From positions 10,827,501 to 10,891,500 of the forward strand of contig CM076949.1 of the NCBI GenBank assembly GCA_039566865.1: a DNA stretch of 64,000 bases. Reading direction: 5' to 3'. Within the stretch, counting starts at the first letter, position 1. Each line of letters starts with the position of its first letter. This document shows positions 22,223 through 34,428 of the stretch, piece by piece. The translations under genes and the position numbers were made by a program. The notes beneath the pieces are model-generated. The model did not search any database and was not told the DNA's origin. It was given only the letters and a program-made list of their open reading frames with translations. Source of the stretch: Aurelia coerulea. Its lineage: Eukaryota > Cnidaria > Scyphozoa > Semaeostomeae > Ulmaridae.

Positions 22223-22297
22223 ATGAGTATACGCTTGCATGCTATTGAACCAATTCTTCCTTTATATTATGTTATGCTACTTTGAGTGAAGAAAAGT

Positions 22298-23672
22298 ATG
22301 GCGCGCCATCCCGGCAAAAATTGTGTGTGGTGTGTATGCAATATCATGTGTGGCGTGTACCCAAACTTTGTGCGGTGTGTATGCAGTTTTGTGCGGTGTG
22401 TATGCAGTTTTATGGCGTGTGTATGCAGTTTTAAGAGTACCGAAAATTAATGGGGGGGCTGGTGAAAATAATGGGGGGTTGGAAATGGTTCTATACAATA
22501 ATAATCGGGGGGTTGGAAAAATCAAGGTGGTTGGAAAAATTGAGAATAGTCGTTTTTCGTTTTTCGTTCGGGGGTACTTGACTTAAATTTGTACGGGGGT
22601 GTGCCCACGAAAAAAATTTCTTTTTACCCTGCTCTAGAATTTTTCGCTCAAAATGATAACCTGTTCTAGAAAAAATTGGTGGAAAGTATACTCAAAAGCA
22701 TGAAATTTGACCAAAAAACGACCCGATCTAGCAGAATATTCCCCTTCGACATGTTTTGACAACCTGCTCTAGAAAAATTCCCTCATTTCGATACGGCTGT
22801 GCTAGAAAAAATTGGTGAAAACGATACCCTTAAAAACGGCACATCCCCGTCGGACAAATATACTAAATACCCCCCTCCCCGGGAACTGCATACTCTGGAG
22901 TACCGAATAATCGTCCCCCTTCCCGCGTATTAATTTTTGAAAGATTTTCCAACCCCTAACATAATTTTTCTACTTACTGTATTTATCAACTTTATTCTCT
23001 TTTGTTTGTTTGTTACGCGTTTAACTAAGAAAACGAAAAACGACTATTCTCAATTTTTCCAACCACCTTGATTTTTCCGGATTTTTCCAACCCCCCGATT
23101 ATTATTGTATATAACCATTTCCAACCCCCCATTATTTTCACCAGCCCCCCCCCATTATTTTTCGGTACTCTTAAAACTGCATACATACACCACACAAAAC
23201 TGCATACACACACCACACAAAACTGCATACACACACCACACAAAACTGCATACACACACCACACAAAACTGCATACACACGCGACACAAAACTGCATACA
23301 CACACCACACAAAACTGCATACACACGCGACACAAAACTGCATACACACACCACACAAAACTGCATACACACGCGACACAAAACTGCATACACACACCAT
23401 ACAAAACTGCATACACACGCGACACAAAACTGCATACACACGCGACACAAAACTGCATACACACACCACACAAAACTGCATACACACACCACACAAAAAC
23501 TGCATACACACAGCACAAAACTGCATACACACCGCACAAAACTGCATACACACCGCACAAAACTGCATACACACAGCACAAAACTGCATACACACCGCAC
23601 AAAGTTTGGGCACACGCCACACATGATATTGCATACACACCACACATAATTTTTGCCGGGATGGCGCGCCAT
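22298..23672. mobile_element. TIR element with minisatellite arms, 8-bp duplication
   Basis: Ends ATGGCGCGCCATCCCGGCAA and its complement are flanked by the perfect 8-bp repeat AGAAAAGT (22290-22297, 23673-23680). Next inside each end is an array of ~18-20-bp units containing TGCATACACAC in opposite orientation: about 3 units at the left, about 20 at the right. Then come GGGGGTTGGAAA-type segments and a centre with CTGCTCTAGAAAA words. Eight-bp duplications suit hAT-type or similar enzymes. Long frames with Cys/Val/Tyr or His/Thr repeats are by-products of the array. Confidence 0.85.
23175..23605. repeat. TGCATACACAC minisatellite
   Basis: About twenty units of 18-21 bp, AAAACTGCATACACACNC plus ACAC or GCAC. 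Units alternate between CACCACAC and CGCGACAC variants. It forms the expanded right arm of the surrounding element. Confidence 0.92.
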
Positions 23673-23680
23673 AGAAAAGT

Positions 23681-24239
23681 ACTTGCAAAATCAATATTTC
23701 AACAACAAAACGGTTAATTTAAACAACTTTGCTTACCTCAGTTTGGACTTGCCCCAAGTCTCTTCCGCGAAAATAAAACCAAAATATATCCCAAGTTTCT
23801 TCCGCGAAAATAAAACCAAAATATATCCGAAGTCAAGTCAGACGACCACAGACACTGCGTGAAAATAAGCGAACAACCAGCTGAAAAATTTCTTAGCAGT
23901 TCCAACCCCCAGCTCAATTTACGGCAAGTTTTGTTTACTGGCCATAGCAACGGGCTCTGACCACAGCAACGTGTAACGCGCTTGTGAGAAAAGTGAACAA
24001 TGGAGTTAGGAAAAGTTTCATACCCCTAAGTTTTTCTTGTTACTGGGATTTTCAAATTCTAACGTTTGTTAGAGTTGACCAATCAAAAACCACGCTGTCT
24101 GATTCCCTGTATAACAGTTGATATCGTGTTTCATAACACCGGAATTTGAAACCACAAACTCATTCATACGTCATCTTGACCTTGAGAGGACTGACGCTGT
24201 GTACTGCTTGGTCACGGTACGGTTCTAGGACACGCGCCA
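23681..24239. other. No gene; one 42-bp tandem duplication
   Basis: TCTTCCGCGAAAATAAAACC plus AAAATATATCC occurs twice at about 23760 and 23800. No coding region is supported up to the LTR. Confidence 0.5.
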
Positions 24240-24437
24240 TCTTCGTAATTCCTAAACAACGTTCCAAAAAAACAAGAAATCAAAACAAATCTAAGCGTGC
24301 AACGTCTTAGTTCGGTGCGCTAATGCGTCCTTTGTGTCCCGTACTCAATAAACAATACGTCCTTTGATTAAATGATAAAGGTGTTCAATTATAAAACAAT
24401 AACAATAACATAACATAAGCTCTCCTGCGCAGCAACA
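24240..24437 (-). repeat. BEL 3' LTR
   Basis: On the minus strand it begins TGTTGCTGCGCAGGAGAGC and ends near AATTACGAAGA. It matches 33444-33639 closely. The inner end shares six more bases, GCGCCA, with the leader side of the other LTR, so the exact border is uncertain by a few bases. Confidence 0.85.
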
Positions 24438-24456
24438 TCTGGCTCCCCAAAATGTG
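24438..24456 (-). promoter_or_regulatory. Polypurine tract
   Basis: On the minus strand TTTTGGGGAGCCAGA directly precedes the 3' LTR, the expected position of the plus-strand primer. Confidence 0.6.
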
Positions 24457-24525
24457 ATATGTCTTTGATTGTATAGAGCATTTTCTCTTAAATATATATA
24501 TGGCTCCTCGGCAGGAACTGAACCA

Positions 24526-25002
24526 CTATACTATTGTTTCTTCAACGTCTTCAGTGGAACATAGAAGAACAAGCTTGTTGATTGGGCGCTCTAAAACTTG
24601 TTCTGAGTGACCAGTTTTGCTTCCAGTTTTCACGCGAACGCTACGAACAAGTCCCTCGCTATCTTCTCGTACATCAACGATCCTCCCTCTTTTCCATTCG
24701 TTTCTTGAAACATTCTCTTGAACGATAAGTACGATGTCTCCAACTTTGAAATTATCTCTTTGATTGTACCACTTGGTTCTCGTCTGCTGATTCTGCAAAT
24801 ATTCTTTGCGCCATCTTTTCCAAAACTCGTCTGCTAAATGTTGAACTCTGCGCAAGTACTTCCTTGAATACATGTCAACCCGCGAGAAATTACCCGGTGG
24901 AGGTAGTATAACCTTCGTCTTCATCGTCAATAAATTGTTCGGAGAAAGAGGCAAGCAATCCGGACTGTTCAAGTTGTCAACTGTCAAGGGTCTTGAATTC
25001 AG
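24526..25002 (-). pseudogene. BEL integrase C-terminal part, downstream of the hAT insertion
   Basis: Begins at the right junction of the hAT element with LNSRPLTV, runs through SPNNLLTMK and WKRWRKEYLQ, then an SH3-like segment with FKVGDIVLIVQE and WKRGRIVDV. It ends at a TAA 88 bp before the 3' LTR. This is the C-terminal DNA-binding part typical of BEL/Pao integrases. It stays in the same reading frame as the N-terminal part once the insertion and one duplicated octamer are discounted. Confidence 0.85.
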
Positions 25003-25010
25003 GATACCGG

Positions 25011-27260
25011 CAGTGGCGAATCTAGCGGTCATGCTGTTCATGCTCAGCATGACCAACAATTTTCAGAGATATCATGAACATTTTTTCACCAGAAAAAATT
25101 TCTTTGAAAAACTTTCTTCAAAATCACAACATATGTCATAGTACAACAATTTTACCCTTTGTATCTTGACCTGTCGATACCTTGGTCCCCTGTGTTAACT
25201 CGTGCTCGATTCGGAGCGCCAGACCTATCATAGGGTTTCTATACTAATGTTGTAGCTACACTGTGTAGTTATGGTCAAATTTTACTGTTTTCCGTACTGG
25301 TTCCCTATGTTATATCTTGCTGATCTGAAATCGCAGGAGATGGGTCATTATAATCATAAACCTAGCAATGAATTGATTGGCTGGAGCTGATCTAACGCAT
25401 GCCCATTGCGCCAGTTTTCGACATAAGGTCCTGCGGAAGTTCAAAAGCAGGATACGCATTGAAACAATGGAAATGATGACGATATAAACTTTGTTTTGTG
25501 AGATTGACTGGCCTAGGCTCCGTTCAAGATGAAGTGTCAGTGCCCCTACATACACGTCTAGTTGGAGAATTATTATTTGAATTTTGATTATTGTGGAATG
25601 CAAAGATTCACTGGAAGTCGTTCTTTATCGAGGGAGACATTGTGCAGCCTAGTTCTCAAGAAAATCTTGTGCAGCTTCGGGCTAGCAGAAGCCAGAAAGG
25701 GAGGGTATGTGATTGTAGGCCTAGGCCAATAACTAAACGCCAACTGCAAAGCAAAGCTTGTTCTGAAGAGGAAGGACAGTGTCCCAAGATATTCCAAGAA
25801 GTCTCGTGGTAAATGAAGGAAGGTAGAAAGGTAGGCTGTGGGGGAAATTCCAGTACTGTGAAAATAAATGATTAAGAAACTATTTATTTTGATAAAGGAT
25901 GTGCCTAACATATTTTACAGTTTTTTCACTCGTTTCCTGTATCATATTACTCGAAAAGTACTTGAGCAATGTCTAAACATTGGAAATGCTTACAAAAACA
26001 TCGTTTTGAAATGTTCATAAGGGCATAGGCAGTGACCATGAAGATTGTTATAGAACCTGTAAGAAACTCATAAGAAACTCTGAGTACTGAAAATCTGATA
26101 TTTTTAAGAAACTTTCAGTACCGAGCAAAATTCTTAGTTTCTCATAAAAAATATGCGCAAGTGTTCTCTTTGCCATATTCATAGACAATCCTAGTATTTT
26201 AGACTTACCTTCGAAGAAAATTCTCCTGTTCTTGCAGTATTATCATAATTTGTTGCTGACAAAAGGAACTTTTGCAAGATAATTTTCTCTCTGCATTATT
26301 ATTATCTCCAAGGTACTTTGCTTTGGCTAGGAAGGGGGGGGTGCTCAGGTTACTCTTTGGGTCTAAAACTTTGACAAAAAATAATATTTTTGGTTTTGTC
26401 ATTTGTACAAGAATTTCTATGAGTTCCCTGAACTTCTGGATTATTTTCTTGGTCTCAAACTGAGAAAAATTGAATAGAATATAAAAATGAATTTACAAAC
26501 AAAATCAAAGTCAAGCAGGATTATCAAAATACGCGAACATTTAAATATATACATTACATGAAATCTATCAGTTCAGGACATTTTCCATATATTGTTGATG
26601 ACAAAGAATAAATAGTTTTGGCTATGTAGGCTAAGAAAAGTTATCTTGTGGGTCCATTTTGATGCTAGAAATTTTTTTTGGTTGATATTTTGTACCACAG
26701 CCAGAGCACCCTTACCCTATTTATATAAGAATAACCCCCCACCAGGTTATTATCAGCATATGTGTTACTAACCAAATGAGCTTTCCACGAGAACTTTGCT
26801 TTTTCTACTTCCCTTCTCCCTTCTGCTTAAAAAGATATTCCTGTGATCTGGGACATGAGTTTCAGTCAATGATCTTTTCATTGAGGATTAAACAATGGCA
26901 ACTGCTCAACAGAAATGATTGTATGACATCTGAATCCCTGACACATGCCTGCCAGATTAGTGATAAACAAATTTTTTACTGCTGATATGCCTGATTTGAA
27001 ACAAGAAAATTTTGGGAACAATTCTTGGCCTAAAGTGTTTGAAAATAAGAATTTTTCATGAATGTATAGGTGTATTTTATATCTCTACAGAAATGGCATT
27101 GTTCAAGCCTTTTTACAACAATGGGCGTTCCCAGACAGATAAATGGGCGCAGCACAAGATATTTTCCGCACCGTTTCCGCCTCCGGCGCAAGGAGCTTCT
27201 TCTATTCGCCTTCCGCCCAGCCAGAGCATGACCTACCATTTTCGCCCAGCTTCGCCACTG
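25011..27260. mobile_element. hAT element in BEL integrase, 2250 bp
   Basis: Ends CAGTGGCGAA and TTCGCCACTG are flanked by the perfect 8-bp repeat GATACCGG (25003-25010, 27261-27268), the hAT signature. No transposase frame is visible; small frames lack motifs, so it is non-autonomous. It carries an AAGAAACT copy at 25845-26158. It postdates the BEL insertion. Confidence 0.9.
25845..26158. mobile_element. AAGAAACT-word element, copy 4, partial
   Basis: Reverse orientation relative to copies 1-3. It retains CAGTACTG, TCTAAACATT, TTTTGAAATGTTC and several AAGAAACT words. One end lacks the CACGTATTTT terminus, so it is truncated. Confidence 0.7.
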
Positions 27261-28307
27261 GATACCGGTTGCTTCTGCCATGAAGGTACGTAAAGCTTCA
27301 TCATTGAGAGATGTTCCATGAACTTGAAAGAGAGCAGACAAAATTGCCCGTACCGATCGTATTTGTCTCTCCCAGATGCCACCCATATGGCTAGCTGATG
27401 GTGGGTTTCTTTTCCATTTGATGAGAAGATAATCAGCTCCTTCGTTAAGTAGCTCTCGCTTAATCCTGTCATGATCCATCTCCTTAACAGCATCGCGGAG
27501 TTCTCTTTCTGCGCAAACGAAATTGGTTCCCCAGTCAGAACGTAGCTGTCGAATGTTGCCTCTGATGTTGATGAATCTACGTAGGGCCATGATGAAGGAA
27601 TCTGTTTCAAGGGTGTGTGATACCTCGATATGAACTGCACGACTCGTCAAACACGTGAATAGACAACCATACCGTTTTAGTTCTTTCCGCTTCTCCTTTA
27701 TGTAGAATGGGCCAAAGTAGTCAACTGCACTGTAGGTGAATGGTGGGGCTTCTTGCATTCGATCGCTCGGCAAATCTGCCATCCTTTGCTCTCCACGATG
27801 ACCTCTGAGAAATCGACATTGAACACAGTCAGATATAGCTTTGCGTACCAGTGTGTTACATTGTAATATCCAGTATCCAGAGTTCCTAGTCTCATTCGTT
27901 GTTATCCCGCGACCTTGATGACGTACTCTTCTGTGACAGCTCTCTACTATAAGCCTTGATATCTTTCCTTTGTTTGGAAGAATAATGGGATGCTTGATAT
28001 TTTCTTCCAAGTCAAACTTTTTCAAACGTCCACCGACTCGCAAAATTCCAAATTGGTCTACGAAAGGATCTAGCTGCACGATGATATCGTTCTTTCGTAA
28101 GAACTTCTTTCTTTCCTTCTTGCTCGCGCGTGTATCATTATCAAAATCTGAATCTGTCAAAACTTTGAGCTGTTCTTCAAAGGCTTCGTTCTGTACCCAC
28201 TTGAAAAGTAACTTCTCAGCTTCTTGCAAATCTTCAACTGCAACGTCAACGTGACTGAAACTCTTTTGTTTGATTACCTTCATGATGATAGCTAGCACTC
28301 TTTTCAT
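27261..28307 (-). pseudogene. BEL integrase zinc-binding and catalytic core
   Basis: Reads from ATG at 28307. The H2C2 zinc site is H125, H130, C161, C164. The catalytic triad residues are D196 in AVDYFGPF, D258 in RSDWGTNF and E313 in GGIWERQ, all present. Integrase inserts the cDNA into the host genome. An in-frame TAG (28314) separates it from the RNase H part upstream, and the hAT insertion interrupts it at EATGI downstream. Without the TAG it would be one continuous Pol. Confidence 0.88.
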
Positions 28308-28313
28308 CCGATA

Positions 28314-29813
28314 CTAGCTAGATGAATATTTCTCTAGCTGTGATAAAACATGATTTCTCTCTTTGACATCAGTAGCATTGACCTTTACATCTCTCTTTAC
28401 TTCAGGATCACTGTCATCTACTTCATTCTCGATTGAACTGCTTGGCCAATTATCTTCAGAGTGTTTCAAAAAGTTTGGGCCACTAAACCATTCACTGCAT
28501 TCGATAAATTTTTTTCCTGTAAGCCCTCGTGACGCATGATCTGCAGGATTGTTCTTTGATTCCACGTGCCTCCACTGGTCTACGTCAGTGTAATCATGTA
28601 TCAACTTGACTCTGTTAGCGACAAAAACATGGAATCTTCTCTTCTTATTGCTCAAATACTGCAAAACCAATTGCGAATCTGTCCAATAATATTCTAGCAA
28701 ATTGCCAATTTGTAGCTCTTTAAATAGCATGTAACCAACTTTTACTGCCACCGTTGCAGCTGTCAGTTCTAGGCGTGGTATCGTGAGTGTTTTCAATGTT
28801 GCAACTCTTGATTTTGCCATGACAAGGGTGTTTGAAATTTGGCCATGATCGTCTAGTAATCGTAAATAGCTTGCTTCACCGTATCCAACCTCACTTGCAT
28901 CTGAAAAATGATGAATCTGGGCAGACACAATCTTTCCAAAGTGTGATGGCTTGAAACTTCTTTTGATTTCGATTTCATCCAAGACTTGTAAGTCCTTTCT
29001 CCATTTTTCCCAAGCAGATCGTTGCTCCTGGGAGACCCCTTCGTCCCAACTCTTGTTGTCAGCTACTATTTGTTGTAGAATTCGCTTTCCATGTAATAGA
29101 AGTGGACTCACCAATCCAAGTGGATCGTAAATTGAGCTCACAGTGGCTAGAATACCTCTTCGAGTAAGCGGTAGATCTTTGAGTGTAATTCGAAAGTTCA
29201 ATGTGTCATTCTCAATATTCCATGACATTCCAAGTGCTCTCTCGACCGGCAGCGAATCTAGTTCCAAGTTGAGATTCTTGATATTCTTCGAACGATCTTT
29301 GTCTGGAACAGATTCTATCACAGTTCTGTCATTAGATACAAACTTGGTCAGATTGAAACCTCCTGAAGCACGCATCTTCTTGGTTTGGGAAATGAGATCA
29401 ATTGCAGATTCAGTACTATCCTTTGACTTCAGGAAATCATCGACGTAGAAATCTTCTTTTACACTCTTTGATGCTTCACATCCAAATTTTTCCTTGTTGT
29501 CTTCAGCTGTCTTTTGAAGTGCAAAATTAGCACAAGCCGGAGAACTAATTGCTCCAAATGTATGAACACACATCTCATACTCAACCAGACATTCATCTGT
29601 GTTACAATTGGGCCACCACAAGAAACGTAGAAAGCTTCGTTGACTTTCCGGAACATGAACCTGGTAGAACATAGCCTCGATGTCTGCCATGAAAGTGACT
29701 GGTTCCAACCGAAATCTTGTTAAAACTCCAACTAAAGAAATTGTCAAGTTTGGACCTTGCAGGAGTTCTTCATTCAGTGATGTTCCTTTGTAGCTGCAAC
29801 TGCAATCAAACAC
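28314..29813 (-). pseudogene. BEL reverse transcriptase and RNase H
   Basis: 499 codons. RT shows [14 protein letters not shown] (first catalytic Asp D44) and FYVDDFL (D125/D126), with the BEL-typical [15 protein letters not shown] upstream. RNase H-like features are [26 protein letters not shown] and [16 protein letters not shown], ending with [11 protein letters not shown]. These enzymes copy genomic RNA and remove the template. The start is set by a frameshift at ~29.82 kb that disconnects it from protease; the ATG used here is accidental. Confidence 0.88.
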
Positions 29814-31492
29814 TACGCGAATCTTGCCTGGTTTTTAGGGTGATATACGCCATGGTGTGGTAGGTACCATGTTTTACCCTCTTCTACTTTCATTCTTGAC
29901 TCGGATACCTTTCTAGCATATCCTTTGCTGATAATATCGTTCATGAATGTCACATAATCTAGTTTGTATTGTTCATCTGCAAATTTTTTCTTTATCCAAA
30001 GAGCTCTCTGCTCAGCTTGCTTACGATTGTTAGGCATTTTCACATTGTCTTCACGGAAAGGTAAAGGTAACTGATAATGACCATCAACCAAGGTAATCTC
30101 CTTTTCAATCTTTGCCAAGAATTTTTCATCTTCTCTCGAATTCGATTTTTCATCATGCTGCAGGGAACTTCTCGTCGACACTTTTTCAGTTGTAGATTGT
30201 GGAGGATGCATTACACCTTTCTGCAACTGCTTCTTCATTTCTTTAGGAGTTGGCTCGTTAAATTCCTTTCTATTCATATCCATCAAAACTGTTGCTGAAT
30301 TCACATCTTTCACCTCATCTTGGACTGCAAAATAATGTTGTGAATATTGATTCGTAGTTGCATCGGTAACAGCAATTCGATTGCATCTCAAACTATTCAC
30401 AGCAGACTGTCCACTCGATAAGGGACCAACAATGCACCATCCAAACGCAGTCCTTTGCGCAAACGGACCGCCATTCTCTTCTTTGATAACCTCTATTGGT
30501 CGCAAAGCAGCTGGGCAATTAACTCCAATCAAAAGACCAATCGGGACGTCACAGTCAAGATCCGGAATATCATCTGCTATGTCTTGTAAATGCGACCATC
30601 TTCTCACTCTTTCTGGAGTAGGTATCTCATCTTGGTCAACTGGAAGATCACGACGACTGAAAACTTTTGGCAGATCAATTTGGTTGCTCCCATCAATGCT
30701 TGATACAATTAGATCATTAACGATATCTGCATCTTCTGTGGTCGTTCCTGTGATTGTTTTGATGGTAATCTTGGTGTTGACCTTTGGTGCATCTAAACTT
30801 CTTAAGATATCTTTCTTTATGAATGTTCCTTGACTACAGTTATCCAGCATTCCATAAACTTTGATCACGTGATTCGGATTAGACTTGTGCCACAACAACA
30901 TTGGCAGAACGCTCAGGGAAAGAACTTCAATGGAATCTTCACTGTTTTCGTCACATTTCGTACAGCCATTGCTTATGTGAGCTGCAGCTTCCGTATTAGA
31001 CTTTGCCTTTCCTTTGTACTTGTGCGTACCATGCATTCCTGTTGGATGTGCAAATCCGCAATCTTTCTCTCCGCATACCAGCTTTTGTGTACAATTTGTA
31101 ACACTATGCGCAGGAGAATAGCAGCCAAAGCACAATTTATGTGAGATTACAAACATCTTTCTTGCAAATGGTGATTTATTCATAAAGGTCTTGCAGTTAT
31201 CTAGACAATGCTTCTCTGAACAAAATGGGCATTCTGGATCCGTGGTTTTGGTATTCGTGACTGAATCGTTTGCATGGCCAGTTGCATTTGATTTTGTCAC
31301 AAAAGATGTTATTCTTGGTCTTCCTGGATCTCGTTGTGGTCTGAAACTATTCGATGGTTTCTTTGGTAGAATCTTTGACATAGCTTCTTTGCTAAAGGTG
31401 GGATCACTTGCAACTTCACTTTCTTTGCCAATAAATTCCACAAAATCACTAAAGTTTGCTCTTCTTGATTCTCTTGACTTGATGATGTACAC
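29813..31492 (-). pseudogene. BEL zinc knuckles, protease and RT start
   Basis: 559 codons. Zinc-knuckle-like CPFC (~88) and CFGCYSPAHSVTNC (~121-134) begin the segment. The retropepsin-like site is VYGMLDNCSQGTFI (active-site Asp ~217), followed by DVPIGLLIGVNCP and the AFGWCIVGPL stretch typical of BEL proteins. The RT amino end ([13 protein letters not shown]) closes it at the frameshift. The frame upstream is the same as gag's last section, separated only by TAA at 31544. Confidence 0.85.
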
Positions 31493-31543
31493 CTGCGTAG
31501 CCCACTGTCGCTGCAGTCTCTCTTGTAGCTTTAAACATAATAC

Positions 31544-33071
31544 TTACAGCAATGAACTTGTGTTTAACTCGTGAACATATTCCTCGTCAGTTAAGCAGCC
31601 TTGGCATTTAACCAAATAAACATAGAATTCTCGCATTTTCTTGCTATCGCCATCATAAATTTTAGGCCATGAAATCAACTTTTCCATATGTGCATTAGCA
31701 ACTTGTATAGGATTTCCATAATGCTTTTCCAACAATTCTCTTGCTCTTCGATAACCAGATCCTGGTGTTTGATACAAGCAAGTTTCAATCAAATTCTTTG
31801 GCTCTCCACTTGTGAACTCTATTAATAAAGCAAGCTTTTCTCTTGGGTCTGAAATCCTCGAATCAACAGCCATATCAAATAAAGTCGTGAAAATCTTGTA
31901 CTTCAAAGTGTCTCCAGTAAATATTTCAGGAGTAACGTTAGGTAAACCTTGTCGACGAAGATATTCTCCTTGTTTTTCTAGCAAATGATATAGCATCTGG
32001 TTCCCATGATTGCTCGAAGGGGCAGGAAGTGATGTAGGGGCAGGACCAGGGATTAGGCCAGGAGGGGGGATTAGGTCAGGAACAGAAGTGGTTGCAACAC
32101 CAGGAACAACAGCAGGATAGAAAGGCGTTGCTTGTGGCTGCAAGTTGCTTTTCCCAAGGTTATGGCGTGTTTGTGTACTAAAGATTGGTGCCATATGAGA
32201 ACGTTGATCATTTACAGTCAAAAAAACTTTGCTTCTCCGACTTTGCATAGGCATCAGGAAAATGAGACATAGTCGGCTTTCTCTCGTGGCTGTATGTAAT
32301 AGCATCGTGGCTAATTTTTGGAATAAGAATATCCTTGTCATTCAAAGAATTCAACTCGTAGTCATCATTTAAATATTCTCGATGAATCTTTTCTGTTGCC
32401 TTAGCAATTGCTATTTCTTTTTCCAATCGTGTACGATCTAACTCCAGCTCTACTTGCCTTTCTTTCTCAAAGTATTACGCTCTTGTTTGTAATTCTACTA
32501 ATTTCGCTCGATTTCTGATGACGTCATCCATTGTTCTGCTTGAACTATGAGAAGACTTGGACGATTTAGACTGTCTAGTACATTTAGAGCCCTCTGATAT
32601 TATGGAGTTAGGCTTCCTTCTAAAAAATGAAGCAGCTTGCTGATTAATCTTCCAAGACTGAGCTTCTTGTTGTACGGCTTTGACTTTATTAAATGTCTGA
32701 AGAAACAAGGGGTCACTCATTTGTTCTTCCTCCGAGTCAAACTGACGTGTGTAATCCTGATAAGATCGCGTAACCTTTGCAAGTAATTCGTCAATCAAGT
32801 CTGTGGCATCTCCCGTTTTAAAAATATCAAAAATTCTTTCGATATGCCCTTCAATCATTTCCCTGTACCGATTTTGATTTTTCCGTCGTAGATCCCTCAT
32901 CTCCATCCGGTATGAAAGACCCTTTTCCGTTAACCCTCGAGTTCTCTGTGGGCGCGACTCTGCAAGTAAACCTGCGACATCATTAAATTCATTTTCGAGT
33001 AAGTTTTCTGTTCTGCAATCTTCGGCCTGCGAGGTCATACCCTCACATTTATCCTTTTCACTACGTGACAT
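31544..33071 (-). pseudogene. BEL gag, broken
   Basis: The likely start is MSRSEKDKCEG at 33071, although the frame is open to 33335 through the leader. First section: charged, helical, ending at TAA 32475. The frame resumes (YFEKERQVELELDRTRLEKE) to ~32208. A frameshift then leads into a Pro-rich linker and a conserved Gag section with PEIFTGD, DSRISDPREKLALLIEF, GYRRARELLEKHYG and MEKLISWP, ending at TAA 31544. The latter matches the Gag region common in BEL/Pao elements, which forms the particle. Confidence 0.78.
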
Positions 33072-33425
33072 GTTTAGGCCATCCAAATTTGAATAAACTC
33101 TTCGATAACGTTTATTTTCGTGCAAACTGCGAAAGCCATTTAGGATAAACAAATATTTTCGTCGTAATTCTCCCAGCCAAAATATTCGAAAACGATGAGG
33201 TGGCGCCAAGCCTCTTAGAATTGCCAGTAAAAATATGGAACCTTCTTCGAATACGCACAAATTCAAATCCGCTAGTTTAGCAACGTATGGATAGTACATA
33301 TGAATGTGAATGTGGTTTTCGCTAGAAACAAACAAACGAAAAATATAAATAATGCTTGCCTACCAACGAATAAAGCGAAAAAGAAACGATAAACTCCAGG
33401 AAAACATACTTACAATATTCGTAAA

Positions 33426-33443
33426 CCCTTACTGCAAGCGCCA
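33426..33443 (-). promoter_or_regulatory. Primer-binding site
   Basis: On the minus strand TGGCGCTTGCAGTAAGGG begins directly after the 5' LTR. It would pair with the 3' end of a tRNA ending in CCA. Which tRNA is not identified. Confidence 0.7.
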
Positions 33444-33639
33444 TCTTCGTAATTCGTAAACAACGTTCCAAAAAAACAAGGCATCAAAACAAATCTAAGC
33501 GTGCAATGTCTTAGTTCGGTGCGCTAATGCGTCCTTTGTGTCCCGTACTCAATAAACAGTACGTCCTTTGATTAAATGATAAAGGTGTTCAACTATAAAA
33601 CAATAACAAATAAACAATGAGCTCTCCTGCGCAGCAACA
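33444..33639 (-). repeat. BEL 5' LTR
   Basis: Pairs with 24240-24437. On the minus strand it starts TGTTGCTGCGCAGGAGAGCT and contains a polyadenylation-like AATAAA complement region and ACAAAGGACGCATTAGCGCA. Confidence 0.85.
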
Positions 33640-34061
33640 AGTAATCAAGAAAAACTGTTTTTTTGCAAAAATAGCTGCCATCTTGAATTTTTTGAAAAAA
33701 TTTTCCATTCAGATCACAGTCTTATCCAATTTCAATAATGTTGCAAAGTTTCATGTTTCTACAGGCTACAATGCCCTACCAATCTTTGTCCCAAATTTAG
33801 ATATCTGAAAAAATGAGAAACTGAGAAAATCGCATTCAAAGTTTGAATTCAACTTGTAAAAACAAAATTCTGCTCAACTTGTAAAAACAAAATTGAAGGA
33901 GACACATTTTATTCTTGAATGTGGAACATTCAAGGCAGCATGGGAAACATTTTTAAATTACGCAAAATAGAGCTACCCAAACTTTGAATTAATTCCAAGG
34001 ACTATGATTCCAACTAATAAAGAAGCTCGTATTTCATATTCATAGCTCATATTATAAACTA
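33640..34061. other. No gene seen
   Basis: AT-rich. CAACTTGTAAAAACAAAATT occurs twice near 33850-33890. No coding evidence. Confidence 0.4.
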
Positions 34062-34311
34062 GAGTAGTGTCGCCCATTATGCCCATGTCGTCACGAACTT
34101 CTGAGCTGAGCTAGATCCTAAAAGAGCAATTGATGAAAACCCAAGTAGCCAGGTTATATCACCAACTAATGGAGAAAAACACCACAGAGTATTGACTTTT
34201 TTATGTAAACTCTTTATACAGATTTTAGAAGATTTTTAAGAAGGGGGTAAAAACGTAATTTTCTTCGTGCGTCGCCCATTATTTTGGGAGGACAAACAAG
34301 TAACACTACTC
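34062..34311. mobile_element. TA-flanked short element
   Basis: GAGTAGTGT and ACACTACTC at the ends, bounded by TA (34060-34061, 34312-34313). GTCGCCCATTAT occurs near both ends (34069 and 34271). 250 bp, non-coding. Confidence 0.6.
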
Positions 34312-34428
34312 TACGGTAAAAAGTTTTAATAAGAAAAACAATTTCAATTACTCTTATTTGTGTATCATTGGATATTTTAAACACAAAAATATCAATAGAA
34401 ATTAACCTAAACTTCGAGTTTTGGCAAT

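Larger units (their letters stand above)
24240..33639 (-). mobile_element. BEL/Pao LTR retrotransposon, defective
   Basis: Two ~197-bp LTRs enclose gag, zinc knuckles, aspartic protease, RT, RNase H and integrase in the BEL/Pao order on the minus strand. Defects seen: in-frame TAA at 32475, a frameshift near 32.21 kb, TAA at 31544, a frameshift near 29.82 kb, TAG at 28314, and a 2.25-kb hAT insertion at 25011-27260. The LTRs differ by several substitutions and short indels, so the insertion is not brand new. No 5-bp target duplication is evident beside the LTRs. Confidence 0.9.

Noticed and set aside
23025..23694. Long overlapping frames of 158-215 codons rich in Cys/Val/Tyr or His/Thr
   Set aside because: They are translations of the TGCATACACAC minisatellite, open in several frames and both strands because the unit lacks stops.
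24236..33640. Intact, active BEL/Pao element
   Set aside because: In-frame stops, at least two frameshifts and a hAT insertion break gag-pol.
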